Positions 26,187-35,937 of a stretch of DNA of 64,000 bases are shown here, piece by piece. Every line of letters begins with the position of its first letter. Position 1 is the stretch's first letter. The notes below the pieces were generated by a model that was not told where the DNA came from, did no database searches, and saw only the letters and a list, made by a program, of their open reading frames with translations. The DNA comes from Corallococcus sp. NCRR (lineage in GTDB: Bacteria > Myxococcota > Myxococcia > Myxococcales > Myxococcaceae), in assembly GCF_026965535.1 (NCBI RefSeq), contig NZ_CP114039.1:2728001-2792000 (forward strand). The letters run 5' to 3'. A program made the position numbers and the translations under genes.

Positions 26187-26462
26187 ATGTTCAAGATCCT
26201 GCTCGATGGCGCGGTGTTGATGGCGTACCTGGCGTGCGCCCTGTTCTTCCTGCGCTTCTACCTCCAGTCGAAGGACCGGCTGTTCGCGCTGTTCTCGCTG
26301 GCCTTCACGCTGATGGGCGTCCACAACCTGCTGGGCGCGCTGGTGGCGCCGGACCTGGACACCGAGCGCATCCACTACCTGTATGTCGTCCGCCTGATGG
26401 CCTACCTGCTCATCCTGGGAGCCATCTGGGACAAGAACCGCGCGGGGCGAAGCGCGCGGTGA
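26187..26462 (+). CDS. DUF5985-like small membrane protein B
   Basis: 91 residues, three membrane helices, matching the previous protein in layout: short N-terminus, charged loop (RFYLQSKDRLFALFSLAFTLMGVHNLLG), and a final helix ending near AIWDKN. It begins 11 bp after gene A with a G-rich ribosome site. The two probably form a heteromeric membrane complex; this is inference from duplication and coupling. Confidence 0.75.
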   Translation: MFKILLDGAVLMAYLACALFFLRFYLQSKDRLFALFSLAFTLMGVHNLLGALVAPDLDTERIHYLYVVRLMAYLLILGAIWDKNRAGRSAR

Positions 26463-26502
26463 GATGCTGTTCTCCTCCTGGGCCTGACGGGAGGACCTCT
26501 TC

Positions 26503-27456
26503 ATGACCACGACATCGCTTCCCCGCTTCACCCCGCGCCGCGTGCTCGGGCGCACGGGCTTCGCCGCGACGGCGGTGGGCATTGGCGACCTGGCGGACCG
26601 CACGGTGCCTCGCGAGGAGCTGGTCGCCACGCTCGCGCGGGCGCTGGACGCGGGGCTCAACGTCATCGACACGGCGCCCGGCTACGAGGACGGCCTGAGC
26701 GAGGAGGTGGTGGGCGAGGCGCTGCGCGGCCGGCGTGAGGGCGTGTTCGTCATCGACAAGGTGGACGAACTGGACGCGCCGGTGGCGCCCCAGGTGGAGG
26801 CGTCCCTGCGGCGGCTGGGCCTGCCGTCGGTGGACCTGTTCGCGCTGCACGCGGTGAAGTCGCTGGCGCATTGGGAGGACCTGGCCCGGCCGGGCGGCGC
26901 GCTGGAGCAGTTGGAGGCGTGCGTGGCCCGGGGGCAGGCGCGCTTCAAGGGCATCTCCTGTCACCACCCGGACGCGCTGGTGGCGGCGGTGCGCTCCGGG
27001 CGGTGCGACGTGGTGATGTTCCCGCTGGGGCCGTTCGTGGACGCGCGCTACGTGGAAGAGGTGCTGCCCCTGGCGCGAGAGAAGGGCGTGGGCGTGGTGT
27101 CCTTCAAGACGTTCGGCGCGGGCAAGCTGCTGGGCGACACGGAGGGCTACGGCCGGCCGCTCCAGGCGCGCCCGCGCGGCAAGGTCGGCTCCGGTGGCGC
27201 GGCGCCAGGCACGCCGGTGCTGCCGCACCTGTCGGTGGCGGAGTGCGTGCGGTACACGCTCACGTTGGATCCGGACGTGATGTTGATGGGAATGGGCTTC
27301 CCGAACGAACAGGACGCCGCGCTCCAGGCGGCTTCGGCCTTCCGGCCCCTGGACGCCGCGGGGATGCAGGCGGTGCGGGAGCGCGCGCACGCCGCCATCC
27401 AGGGGAAGGGGGCGGTGTGGTGGAACCCCCCTTCACCGGACGTGGCGGCGGGCTGA
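26503..27456 (+). CDS. Aldo/keto reductase family protein
   Basis: About 317 residues with the AKR TIM-barrel order. The catalytic tetrad is visible: Asp in NVIDTAPGY, Tyr in the same motif, Lys in GVFVIDKVDE, and His in LFALHAV. The cofactor-binding C-terminal part is present but diverged. It should reduce carbonyl compounds with NADPH in the cytoplasm; the substrate is not predictable. Starts 40 bp after the DUF5985 pair with its own GGGAGG site, and may or may not share the transcript. Confidence 0.85.
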   Translation: MTTTSLPRFTPRRVLGRTGFAATAVGIGDLADRTVPREELVATLARALDAGLNVIDTAPGYEDGLSEEVVGEALRGRREGVFVIDKVDELDAPVAPQVEASLRRLGLPSVDLFALHAVKSLAHWEDLARPGGALEQLEACVARGQARFKGISCHHPDALVAAVRSGRCDVVMFPLGPFVDARYVEEVLPLAREKGVGVVSFKTFGAGKLLGDTEGYGRPLQARPRGKVGSGGAAPGTPVLPHLSVAECVRYTLTLDPDVMLMGMGFPNEQDAALQAASAFRPLDAAGMQAVRERAHAAIQGKGAVWWNPPSPDVAAG

Positions 27457-27598
27457 GCCGCGGCGCGCGGACGGGTTGCCTGCCGGACACTCGCCCGGAA
27501 TCCCGCGGCCTTGGAGGCTTGTTGCCTCCGGGGGGCCGTCATTATCGGAGCGTCCCATTGGTGGGGCGTCATTCCCGTGACGCCATGACCCGCGCTCC

Positions 27599-30436
27599 AT
27601 GCCCGAACCATCCCTCGAGCCTTCGACCGAGCCTCCCGGTGAGCCCCCGCCGCCGTCCTCCGTGACGGCGAACGACGCGGTCTCCGTGTCCGTGGGGGGA
27701 GACGGGGCCAACGTCGTGGAGCCCATCGCGACCGGGTCCCTGGCCGGTTCGCGCGAGGCGTCCTCCTCCGGAGAGGAGGGGCGCTTCGCGTTCCTGGCCC
27801 GCGCGGGCGAGGTGCTGTCGTCATCGCTGGACGAGCCCACGGTGCTGCGCCAGTTGGCGGAGCTGGTGGTGCCGGAACTGGCGGACTGGTGCACGGTGGA
27901 CGTCGTCGCGCCCTCCCGCACGGTGGTGCGCCGGGCCGCGGCGCACCGCGACCCCACGCTCGTGCCCTCCGTGTATGCCATCGCCGAGCGCTGGGCCCTC
28001 CATGAGAACGGTTCCCAGGGCGTGGCCCACGTGCTGAGCACCGGCCAGGCCCGCCTCATCCCGGAGGTGCCCGAAGAGGCGTTCCATGCGCTGGCGCGGG
28101 GGAATGCCGCCCTGGAGGAGACGTGGCGCCTGGGCTGCCGCTCCGTGATGCTGGTGCCACTGGTCGCGCGGGGGCGGGTGCTGGGGTGTCTGTCATTGAT
28201 GTCCGCCACGGCCGGCCGCTATGGCGACGGCGACCTGGAGCTGGCGCGCGAGCTGGCCCGCCGGGCCGCGCTGTCCCTGGACAACGCGCTCCTGTATGGC
28301 GAAGCCCGTCAGGCCCAGGCGCGCACGGCGAGGTTGCAGGCGGTGACGGCGGCCCTGTCCCGCGCGGCCACCGAGGACGCGGTGGCGCAGGTGCTGGCGC
28401 GCGAGGTGTGGGAGGCGAGCGGCGCCACGCGCGTCGCGGTGCTGGCGCTGGAGGAGGACGGCCTCCTGCGCCCGCTGCGCGTGTTGGGCTATCCGGAAGA
28501 CGCGCTGGCGTCATTCAACCGGCCCGCGGACAGGGCGGCCCCGGAGGTCCGGCGCGAGGTGGGGTGGTTCGGTTCGCTGGAGGAGTTCGTCGCGCGCCAT
28601 CCGGAGGGCGCGGAGTTCGCGCGCCGCCAGGGGCCGGGGGCCCGCGCGGTCCTCCCGCTGTGGGGGGAGACGCGCGTGCGGGGCCTGCTGCTGCTCGGGT
28701 GGCCGGAAACCCGCGTCTTTCCCGCCGCGGAGCGCGCGTTCCTGGAGGCGCTGGCGCACCAGTGCGCGCAGGCGCTGGAGCGGGCCGCGCTCTACGAAGC
28801 GCTGCGCGAGCGCACGGAGCGGCTGCGGCAGGCGCTGGTGACGGGCGACATGGGGACGTGGCGCCTGGACCTGGTGCGCGGCAAGGAGCTGCGCGACGCG
28901 GCGCTCAACCACATGCTGGGGTTGCCGGCGGTGGACTCGACGGTGGCGGTGGGGGACATGCTGGGGTACCTGCACCCGGAGGACCGGCCGCACGTGGAGG
29001 CGGAGTTCCACCGCCACCAGCGCGAGTCGCCGGGCTACTTCGAGCTGGAGTTCCGGGTGATGCGCCGCGACGGCGGCGTGCGCTGGCTGCACAGCGTGGG
29101 GCAGTCCTTCGCCGGGCCGGAGGGAAGGGTGACGGAGCTCACCGGCGCCATGGCGGACGTCACCCGGCGCAAGGAGGCCGAGGAGCGGCTTCAGCTGCTG
29201 CTGGACGCGAGCCGCGTGCTGGCGCTGCGCCTGGACGACGTGGAGGAGGCGCTGCCGGAGGTGGCGCGGCTGGTGGTGGACCACGTGGCCACCGGCTGCC
29301 TGGTGGACCTGGCCGCGCCGGACGGCACCCTGCGGCGGGTGACGGCGGCCCACCGCGTGCCCGAGCAGGACACCCGGCTCCACGCGGCCCTGGGCGGCAC
29401 GGACCGCGGGCCCGCGCACCCGGCGCTCCAGTGCTTCCGGTCGGGGGAGGTCTGCTTCCTGTCGCGCCTGGACTTCAAGCTGTGCGACGCCGTCTCCACG
29501 AGCGACTCGCACCGGGCGCTGGTGGACCGCATGGCGCCCACGTCCGTGCTGTCGGTGCCGCTGCGCGCGCGGGGCCGCACACTGGGCGTCATCACGCTGT
29601 TCACCGCCGAGCCCCAGCGCACGCTGGTGGCCGCGGACGTGACGATGGCGGAGGAGCTGGCGCTGCGCTTGAGCGTGGCGCTGGAGAACGCGCGCCTGTT
29701 CCACGACGCCCAGTCCGCGGTGCGGCTGCGCGACGAGTTCCTCTCCGTGGCGAGCCACGAACTGAAGACGCCGCTCACCAGCCTCATCCTCCAGCACAAC
29801 CTCATTGGCCGGGCGATGGAGACAGCGGGCATGCCGGCGCCCGTGACGGGGAAGCTCAACACCGCGCAGCGGCAGGTGTTCCGGCTGACGGCGCTGGTGG
29901 ACAACCTGCTGGACGTGAGCCGGCTGTCGCTGGGCAAGCTGTCGCTGGAGCGCGCGGAGGTGGACCTGGTGCAGTTGACGCGCGACGCGGTGGAGCGCCT
30001 GGAGGACGTGTTCACCCAGGCGCGGTGCCCGCTCAAGCTGGAGCTGCCGCGCACGCTGACGGGCCAGTGGGACGCGCTGCGGTTGGACCAGGTGCTGGTG
30101 AACCTGCTCTCCAACGCGGCGAAGTACGGCGCGGGCCACCCGGTGTCGGTGCGCGCGGGCGTGGACGCGCGCGACGAGGCCTGGGTGGAGGTGCGCGACG
30201 AGGGCATCGGCATCGAAGCGGATGCGCTGCCGCGCCTCTTCGGCCGCTTCGAGCGCGCCGTGAGCGAGCGGCACTACGGCGGCATGGGCCTGGGGCTCTA
30301 CATCAGCCGCCAGATCGTGGAAGCGCTGGGCGGCCGCATCGACGTGGACAGTCAGCCGGGGCAGGGCGCCACCTTCACGCTGCGGCTGCCCCGGAACGCG
30401 GCGGAGGCGCGGCTCCCGCATCCCCCGGAGATGTGA
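27599..30436 (+). CDS. Multi-GAF/PAS sensor histidine kinase
   Basis: About 945 residues, cytoplasmic, no membrane segment. Order: a Pro/Glu-rich leader, GAF (about 60-230), second GAF (240-395), PAS (400-520, ending in the PAC-like VTELTGAMADVTRRKEAEERL), third GAF (525-700), then HisKA with phosphoacceptor SHELKTPLTSL (His about 719), and HATPase with N box NLLSNAAKYG, DEGIGI and GMGLGLYIS. Without a receiver or output domain it needs a separate response regulator, none of which is adjacent. Ligands of the GAF domains are unknown. Convergent with the DUF779 gene. Confidence 0.92.
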   Translation: MPEPSLEPSTEPPGEPPPPSSVTANDAVSVSVGGDGANVVEPIATGSLAGSREASSSGEEGRFAFLARAGEVLSSSLDEPTVLRQLAELVVPELADWCTVDVVAPSRTVVRRAAAHRDPTLVPSVYAIAERWALHENGSQGVAHVLSTGQARLIPEVPEEAFHALARGNAALEETWRLGCRSVMLVPLVARGRVLGCLSLMSATAGRYGDGDLELARELARRAALSLDNALLYGEARQAQARTARLQAVTAALSRAATEDAVAQVLAREVWEASGATRVAVLALEEDGLLRPLRVLGYPEDALASFNRPADRAAPEVRREVGWFGSLEEFVARHPEGAEFARRQGPGARAVLPLWGETRVRGLLLLGWPETRVFPAAERAFLEALAHQCAQALERAALYEALRERTERLRQALVTGDMGTWRLDLVRGKELRDAALNHMLGLPAVDSTVAVGDMLGYLHPEDRPHVEAEFHRHQRESPGYFELEFRVMRRDGGVRWLHSVGQSFAGPEGRVTELTGAMADVTRRKEAEERLQLLLDASRVLALRLDDVEEALPEVARLVVDHVATGCLVDLAAPDGTLRRVTAAHRVPEQDTRLHAALGGTDRGPAHPALQCFRSGEVCFLSRLDFKLCDAVSTSDSHRALVDRMAPTSVLSVPLRARGRTLGVITLFTAEPQRTLVAADVTMAEELALRLSVALENARLFHDAQSAVRLRDEFLSVASHELKTPLTSLILQHNLIGRAMETAGMPAPVTGKLNTAQRQVFRLTALVDNLLDVSRLSLGKLSLERAEVDLVQLTRDAVERLEDVFTQARCPLKLELPRTLTGQWDALRLDQVLVNLLSNAAKYGAGHPVSVRAGVDARDEAWVEVRDEGIGIEADALPRLFGRFERAVSERHYGGMGLGLYISRQIVEALGGRIDVDSQPGQGATFTLRLPRNAAEARLPHPPEM

Positions 30437-30457
30437 GGGAGGCGAGGAGCGCGGCCT

Positions 30458-30847
30458 TCAGTGCTGGGGTCCCCTGGGCGGAGGCCCCTCTTGTTCGAGC
30501 GCGCGGTACTCGTCGTCCGTGAACAGGCGTGAGCGGATGAGGAAGCGCACGCCTTCGGGAGCCTCGACGGAGAAGCCGCTGCCGCGGCCGGGCACCACGT
30601 CCACGGTGAGGTGGGTGTGGCGCCAGAGCTCGAACTGCGGACCGGACATGTAGAAGGGCGTGCGGACGATGTCACCCAGGTACACGTCCTCCTGTCCCAC
30701 GCGGAAGTCGCCGCGCGGGAAGCACATGGGCGCGCTGCCGTCGCAGCAGCCGCCGGACTGGTGGAAGAGGAGCGGACCGTGAAGGCCCTGCATCTTGTGG
30801 ATGAGGGCCTCGGCGGCCGGCGTGACGTCGACGCGCGGCACGGGCAT
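30458..30847 (-). CDS. DUF779 family protein, partner of aldehyde dehydrogenase
   Basis: About 129 residues. It has the hallmark Cys cluster HQSGGCCDGSAPMC and the following FPRGDFRVG, plus YLGDI and FYMSGPQFELWRHT, which together identify DUF779. This family is encoded next to AldB/ExaC-type aldehyde dehydrogenases in many bacteria, and its role is presumed accessory. Located 8 bp downstream of the dehydrogenase gene on the same strand. Confidence 0.9.
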   Translation of the reverse strand: MPVPRVDVTPAAEALIHKMQGLHGPLLFHQSGGCCDGSAPMCFPRGDFRVGQEDVYLGDIVRTPFYMSGPQFELWRHTHLTVDVVPGRGSGFSVEAPEGVRFLIRSRLFTDDEYRALEQEGPPPRGPQH

Positions 30848-30855
30848 GGGGCGGC

Positions 30856-32382
30856 CTAGAAGAAGCCCATGGGCTTCGGGTCGTAGCTGACGAGCAGGTT
30901 CTTCGTCTGCTGGTAGTGATTGAGCATCATCTTGTGCGTCTCGCGCCCGATGCCGGACTGCTTGTAGCCGCCGAACGCCGCGTGCGCGGGGTACAGGTGG
31001 TAGCAGTTCACCCAGACGCGGCCCGCCTGGATGCCGCGGCCCATGCGGTACGCGGTGCTGTTGTCACGCGTCCACACGCCAGCGCCCAGGCCGTAGAGCG
31101 TGTCATTGGCCATCGCGAGCGCGTCCGCCGCGTCCTTGAACTTCGCCACCGCGACGACGGGGCCGAAGATCTCCTCCTGGAACACGCGCATCTTGTTGTG
31201 GCCCTCGAAGATGGTGGGCTCCACGTAGTAGCCCTCCGCCAGCGCGCCGGACAGCGACTTGCGGCCGCCGCCGGTGAGCACCTTCGCGCCCTCCTTCTTG
31301 CCGATGTCCAGGTAGCTGAGGATCTTCTCCAGCTGATCATTGGACGCCTGCGCGCCAATCTGCGTGGCGGTGTCCAGGGGGTTGCCCTGCACGATGCGCT
31401 TCGTGCGCTCCACCGCCCTGGCGATGAACTCGTCGTAGAAGCGCTCGGCCACGAGCGAGCGGGACGGGCAGGTGCACACCTCGCCCTGGTTGAGGGCGAA
31501 CATGGCGAAGCCCTCCAGCGCCTTCTGGGCGAAGTCATCGTCCTTCGCGAAGACGTCCTCGAAGAAGATGTTGGGGGACTTGCCGCCCAGCTCCAGGGTG
31601 ACCGGGATGATGTTCTCGGAGGCGTACTGCATGATGAGGCGGCCGGTGGTCGTCTCACCCGTGAAGGCAATCTTCGCGATGCGCTTGTTGCTGGCGAGCG
31701 GCTTGCCGGCCTCGATGCCGAAGCCGTTCACGATGTTGAGCACGCCGGGGGGAAGCAGGTCGCCCACCAGCTCCGCGAACTTGAGGATGGTGACGGGGGT
31801 CTGCTCCGCGGGCTTGAGGACCACGCAGTTGCCCGCGGCGAGCGCGGGGGCCAGCTTCCACGCGGCCATGAGCAGCGGGAAGTTCCACGGGATGATCTGC
31901 CCCACGACGCCGAGCGGCTCCGTGAAGTGGTAGGCGACGGTGTTGTCATCCAGCTGGCTGAGCGAGCCTTCCTGCGCGCGGATACAACCCGCGAAGTAGC
32001 GGAAGTGGTCGATGGCGAGCGGCAGGTCCGCGGCGAGCGTCTCGCGGACGGGCTTGCCGTTGTCCCATGTCTCGGAGACGGCGAGCATCTCCAGGTTCTG
32101 CTCCATGCGGTCGGCGATCTTCAGCAGGATGTTGGCCCGCTCGCCGGCGGCGGTGCGGCCCCACGCGTCCTTCGCCTTGTGCGCGGCGTCGAGCGCCTTC
32201 TCGATGTCCTCCGCCGTGGAGCGGGGAATCTCGCAGAAGGGGCGGCCGGTGACGGGGCTGATGTTCTCGAAGTACTGGCCCTTCACGGGCGGGACGAACT
32301 CACCGCCGATGTAGTTGCCGTAACGGCTCTTGTACTCGACCTTGCTGCCCTTCTGACCCGGAGCTTCATAGACCTTCGACAT
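30856..32382 (-). CDS. NAD-dependent aldehyde dehydrogenase (AldB/ExaC type)
   Basis: About 508 residues. The start at 32382 ([10 protein letters not shown]) follows AGGGAG; a frame from 32442 would add 20 unlikely residues. The catalytic Cys lies in GEVCTCPSR and the general base Glu in [10 protein letters not shown]. Family landmarks are [27 protein letters not shown] and [11 protein letters not shown]. It oxidises acetaldehyde and other short aldehydes to acids in the cytoplasm. The adjacent DUF779 gene supports the AldB/ExaC assignment. No alcohol dehydrogenase lies nearby. Confidence 0.93.
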   Translation of the reverse strand: MSKVYEAPGQKGSKVEYKSRYGNYIGGEFVPPVKGQYFENISPVTGRPFCEIPRSTAEDIEKALDAAHKAKDAWGRTAAGERANILLKIADRMEQNLEMLAVSETWDNGKPVRETLAADLPLAIDHFRYFAGCIRAQEGSLSQLDDNTVAYHFTEPLGVVGQIIPWNFPLLMAAWKLAPALAAGNCVVLKPAEQTPVTILKFAELVGDLLPPGVLNIVNGFGIEAGKPLASNKRIAKIAFTGETTTGRLIMQYASENIIPVTLELGGKSPNIFFEDVFAKDDDFAQKALEGFAMFALNQGEVCTCPSRSLVAERFYDEFIARAVERTKRIVQGNPLDTATQIGAQASNDQLEKILSYLDIGKKEGAKVLTGGGRKSLSGALAEGYYVEPTIFEGHNKMRVFQEEIFGPVVAVAKFKDAADALAMANDTLYGLGAGVWTRDNSTAYRMGRGIQAGRVWVNCYHLYPAHAAFGGYKQSGIGRETHKMMLNHYQQTKNLLVSYDPKPMGFF

Positions 32383-32600
32383 GGGGACTCCCTGCGTTGG
32401 GTTTTGACGCACTCCTGTGGGGGTTGAAGCGGAACAGACCATAGGCAGGTAACGCTTCGCGTTGTGTGCGCGGAGCCGGAGGGAAATGTTTGTTAATGGT
32501 TGATCGCTGAATCAGTCACTCGGGCGTGATGCGAGCGGGCGGCCAGGGTGCCCTTGCTGCCATCCAGCAGGTCTTCCACCTCAAGAGGTGGGGGCACGTC

Positions 32601-33278
32601 ATGCAACTGTTTCGAGACCGCGTCGACGCCGGCCATGCGCTGGGCCAACGGCTCCGCGTCCTGCTCGGTGGAGGCGATGACCTGTTGGTGTTGGCGCTGC
32701 CGCGCGGCGGTGTGCCGGTGGGGTTCGAGGTCGCTCGGATCCTCGGGGTGCCACTGGACGTGTTCGTGGTGCGCAAGCTCGGCACGCCGGGGCACGAGGA
32801 GCTGGCCATGGGGGCCATCGCCACCGGCGGCGTCACGGTCCTCAACGAGGGGGTCGTGCGGAGGCTGGGGATTCCCCGGTCGGCCATCGCGGCGGCGGCG
32901 GAGCGTGAAGCGCGGGAGCTGGCCCGCAGGGAGCATCTCTTCCGCGAGGGCAGGCCTCCCGCGCGAATCGAGGGGCGGACGGTGATCGTGGTGGATGACG
33001 GGCTGGCCACGGGCTCCACCATGCGGGCGGCGCTCCGGGCGCTGCGTCAGCATCAGCCCGCGCGCATCGTGGTGGGAGTGCCGGTAGGCGCGCCGGAGAC
33101 ATGCGCGGACCTGGAGCGAGAGGCGGACCTGCTCGTCTGCCTTCACACTCCGGAGCCGTTCTACGCGGTGGGGCAGTGGTTCGAGGACTTCGCGCAGACC
33201 ACCGACGACGAGGTGCGCGAGTTGCTGGCGCGCGCGGCGCACGGGGAAGGGGCTGCCGTGAGTCCGGCGGAGGGTTGA
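32601..33278 (+). CDS. Phosphoribosyltransferase-fold protein
   Basis: About 225 residues from the ATG at 32601; the frame from 32526 adds unrelated sequence. The PRPP loop VIVVDDGLATGSTM (about 128-141) identifies the type I PRTase fold, and VLALPRGGVPVGFEVA provides the PPi loop. It may salvage a base or handle a ribose-phosphate. It is followed 3 bp later by a hydrolase and then a ribokinase-like gene, and this order suggests a nucleoside or ribose-phosphate pathway rather than amino acid synthesis. The substrate is unknown. Confidence 0.85.
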   Translation: MQLFRDRVDAGHALGQRLRVLLGGGDDLLVLALPRGGVPVGFEVARILGVPLDVFVVRKLGTPGHEELAMGAIATGGVTVLNEGVVRRLGIPRSAIAAAAEREARELARREHLFREGRPPARIEGRTVIVVDDGLATGSTMRAALRALRQHQPARIVVGVPVGAPETCADLEREADLLVCLHTPEPFYAVGQWFEDFAQTTDDEVRELLARAAHGEGAAVSPAEG

Positions 33279-33281
33279 AAC

Positions 33282-33983
33282 ATGGCTGAATACAGGATTT
33301 CAGAGCACGCGGTGCGGCTGGAGGTGGAGCCCGGCGTGGAGTTGGACGGAACGCTGAGCGTGCCGGAGCCGGTCTCGGGCGTGGTGCTGTTCGCGCACGG
33401 CAGTGGCAGCAGCCGCTTCAGTCCGCGCAACCAGTACGTAGCGAGGGTGATGCAGCAGGCGGGGCTGGCGACACTGCTCATGGACCTGCTCACGCAGGAG
33501 GAGGAAGAAGCCGAGCGGTGGACGCGGCACCTGCGCTTCGACATCGAGTTGCTGGCAGGGAGGCTCGTGGGGGCCGTGCGGTGGCTGGCGCGGGTGCCGG
33601 GGCTGGAGGGGCAGCCGCTGGGGCTGATCGGTTCGAGCACGGGGGCGGGAGCGGCGCTGGTGGCCGCGGGGCGGATGCCCGGAGCCATCCAGGCGGTGGT
33701 GTCCCGGGGCGGCCGTCCGGACCTCGCGGGTGCGATGCTGTCGGCGGTGCGAGCGCCGACCCTGCTCATCGTGGGCGGGGATGACACGCAAGTGATTGAG
33801 CTCAACCAGGAGGCGCTGGAGGCGCTGCGCACGCACAAGCGGCTGGAGATCGTCCCGGGGGCGACCCACCTCTTCGAGGAGCCGGGGACACTGGAGCAGG
33901 CGGCCCGGCTGGCCCGGGACTGGTTCCTCCAGCACCTGGTCACGGCCGCGCGGGAGCGTCCCTTCGGCGAGGCTCCGCCATGA
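33282..33983 (+). CDS. Dienelactone-hydrolase-like alpha/beta hydrolase, intact active site
   Basis: About 233 residues. The nucleophile motif is GSSTG (Ser119), the oxyanion segment FAHGSGSSR, the probable acid in VGGDDTQ and the catalytic His in GATHLFEE (His196). Members of this family are often fused to or adjacent to phosphoribosyltransferases, as here (3 bp gap). Its stop overlaps the next start (ATGA at 33980-33983). A second copy at 47247-48038 keeps the fold but not the nucleophile. The substrate is unknown. Confidence 0.85.
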   Translation: MAEYRISEHAVRLEVEPGVELDGTLSVPEPVSGVVLFAHGSGSSRFSPRNQYVARVMQQAGLATLLMDLLTQEEEEAERWTRHLRFDIELLAGRLVGAVRWLARVPGLEGQPLGLIGSSTGAGAALVAAGRMPGAIQAVVSRGGRPDLAGAMLSAVRAPTLLIVGGDDTQVIELNQEALEALRTHKRLEIVPGATHLFEEPGTLEQAARLARDWFLQHLVTAARERPFGEAPP

Positions 33984-34924
33984 GCCCGCGCATCGCGGTG
34001 GTGGGCGGCGTGGCCACGGACTACCTGGTGCACGGGCGGTCATTTCCGGAGCCGGGAGGCAGCGCCGAGGGCGACGTCTTCCAGGAGGCGCTCGGAGGAA
34101 AGGGGGCCAACGGCGCGGTGGCCGCCGTGAGGCTGGGGGCGCGGGCCTCGCTGGTGGCGCGAGTGGGGTCGGATGGGCGCGGCCTGAGGCAGGTGGCGTG
34201 GCTGGAGCGGGAAGGCGTTGCGCTGGAGGGGGTGGTGCCTGATGCGGAGGCGCCTTCGAGCGCGGTGCTGGTGATGGTGGATGGGCACGGGAGGAAGCAG
34301 ACCTTCTTCTCGCCGGGCGCCAATCACAGACTGTCCATCCGGGATGTGCTGCGGAGCGCGGAGCGGATCGCGACCGCGAAGGTATTGCTCGTGCAGTTGG
34401 AGGTGCCGCTGGACGCGGTCCAGGCGGCGGTCCGTCTGGCGCGAGCGGCCGGAGTCCGGGTGGTGTTGGATCCCGCGCCAGCCGTGCCGCTGCCGGAGGT
34501 GCTGTTGGAGGATGTGCACGTCATCCGGCCCAACGCCGTCGAAGCCCGGGCGCTGACCGGCATCCCGGTGCATGGCCGTGCTTCCGCGCGGAGAGCCGCC
34601 CGCAACCTGCTGCTGCGCGGCGTGGGAGCGGCCATCATCGCGGCACCCGGAGGCAGTCTGCTGGTGTCGCGGGAGGAGGAGGCGTGGCTGCCTGAGTTGC
34701 CGGTGGACACGGTGGATACGACCGGAGCGGGGGATGCGTTCTCCGCGGCGCTCTGTGTGGCCCTGGCTGAAGGCCAGTCGTTGCTCTCGGCCGCGCGCTT
34801 CGCGCACGCCGCGGCCGCCATCGCGACGACACGGCTGGGGACGCAGGCGGGACTGCCCTACCGGGATGAAGTGGAGGGCCTGCTCGCGGACGTGAGGCCG
34901 GACGTGCGGCCCGCGCCGCCGTAG
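33980..34924 (+). CDS. PfkB/ribokinase-family sugar kinase
   Basis: About 314 residues. It has the PfkB N-terminal signature GGKGANGAVAAVRLGA and the C-terminal ATP/anion-hole signature VDTTGAGDAFSAAL containing the catalytic Asp. Best match by eye is ribokinase, which converts ribose to ribose-5-phosphate, the route to PRPP and thus to the phosphoribosyltransferase two genes upstream. It is coupled to the hydrolase by an ATGA overlap. Related sugar or nucleoside kinases cannot be excluded. Confidence 0.88.
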   Translation: MSPRIAVVGGVATDYLVHGRSFPEPGGSAEGDVFQEALGGKGANGAVAAVRLGARASLVARVGSDGRGLRQVAWLEREGVALEGVVPDAEAPSSAVLVMVDGHGRKQTFFSPGANHRLSIRDVLRSAERIATAKVLLVQLEVPLDAVQAAVRLARAAGVRVVLDPAPAVPLPEVLLEDVHVIRPNAVEARALTGIPVHGRASARRAARNLLLRGVGAAIIAAPGGSLLVSREEEAWLPELPVDTVDTTGAGDAFSAALCVALAEGQSLLSAARFAHAAAAIATTRLGTQAGLPYRDEVEGLLADVRPDVRPAPP

Positions 34925-35038
34925 CGGAGACATTCGAGACACATCGCCCGCTGTCCCACCATGCCTCTTCTGGGGGATGTCGGCGCGCGTGGGCCGTGGG
35001 CCATGCTGACGCCATTCACTGCATGGAGGATGAGGGGA

Positions 35039-35797
35039 ATGGCGTACGAGCGACCAGCGCCGGAGTCGAAGCCAAGCAAGCCCGAGCGAAAAGAACTACT
35101 GGCGCGGTATTATGGCGAGTATCGAGCGCAGGCGGTCGAGGATCCCTCCTGCTTGAATCGCAAGGTTCCGCGGGAAGCGTTTGATGCGTTGCTGGATCAA
35201 ATCGGAGCGCTACTGCTTGAGCAGGCTGCGGCGCTGGCAACGACTCCTGGCCCCGTTCGCGAGTTCCTCGAACAGAACCCGTTGCCTCCGTCGCTCAAGG
35301 GGATGCTCCCCGATGACTTCCGGGCATTCTCGCTGACGCTGAATGCATTGAAGCAGTGGGTGGCCGCTGAACAGGCGGCGACCGATCGCTACCTGCTGGG
35401 CGGGAACGCTCGAATCGAGTGCCGGGCCGCAGCCGACGTGTGCATCGTTTCAGGTGCACCGCTGGCTGATGGAGTCGTTGAGCTTCATCACCCCGTGCGG
35501 GACGGTCGCCCACCGATTCCGGTCAGCAAGGATGGTCACGACCAGATCGAGGAGCAGGTTTCCAGTCCCCACGACGACAGTGTGGGGTCCGCGTTGCGTG
35601 AGCTGAGGCGACAATCGAATCGCTCCTGGGTCCACCTGCGCCGGGGCTGCCTCGACCTTCTGAATGAACCCGTGGAGCATTCGACACCGAGTGTGGCCGC
35701 GTCTTCCAAAGCGTTCGCACGGAACGCGGCAAGGGTAACGGGGATGTCATACCAGGAGATCATCTCGTGGCTTGATGACGCGGGCCTTGGAGCATGA
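35039..35797 (+). CDS. HNH-like protein, unknown
   Basis: About 252 residues. The start at 35039 is chosen because GGAGG lies 9 nt upstream. The middle region reads CIVSGAPLADGVVELHHPVRDGRPPIPVSKDGHDQIEEQ, which has the His-His-Pro and trailing Gly-His seen in HNH/ββα-metal nucleases, although zinc-ligand cysteines are few. The C-terminal region is helical (YQEIISWLDD). The GC content and codon use are lower than in neighbouring operons, suggesting transfer. Together with two immunity-like genes just downstream it may be a nuclease toxin remnant; that is inference. Confidence 0.65.
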   Translation: MAYERPAPESKPSKPERKELLARYYGEYRAQAVEDPSCLNRKVPREAFDALLDQIGALLLEQAAALATTPGPVREFLEQNPLPPSLKGMLPDDFRAFSLTLNALKQWVAAEQAATDRYLLGGNARIECRAAADVCIVSGAPLADGVVELHHPVRDGRPPIPVSKDGHDQIEEQVSSPHDDSVGSALRELRRQSNRSWVHLRRGCLDLLNEPVEHSTPSVAASSKAFARNAARVTGMSYQEIISWLDDAGLGA

Positions 35798-35937
35798 GCC
35801 GTGAAGAGGCACTGTCGGGCGCGGTGCGGTAGTCGAGTGGCGGTCAGTGGATGAGGGCCAGGTCGACCAGCTCCAACTCCAGACAGCGTGCTCGTATCGA
35901 AGGCCCAGAGCGTGGCGTCACAGCCGTGGCCCGCCCG

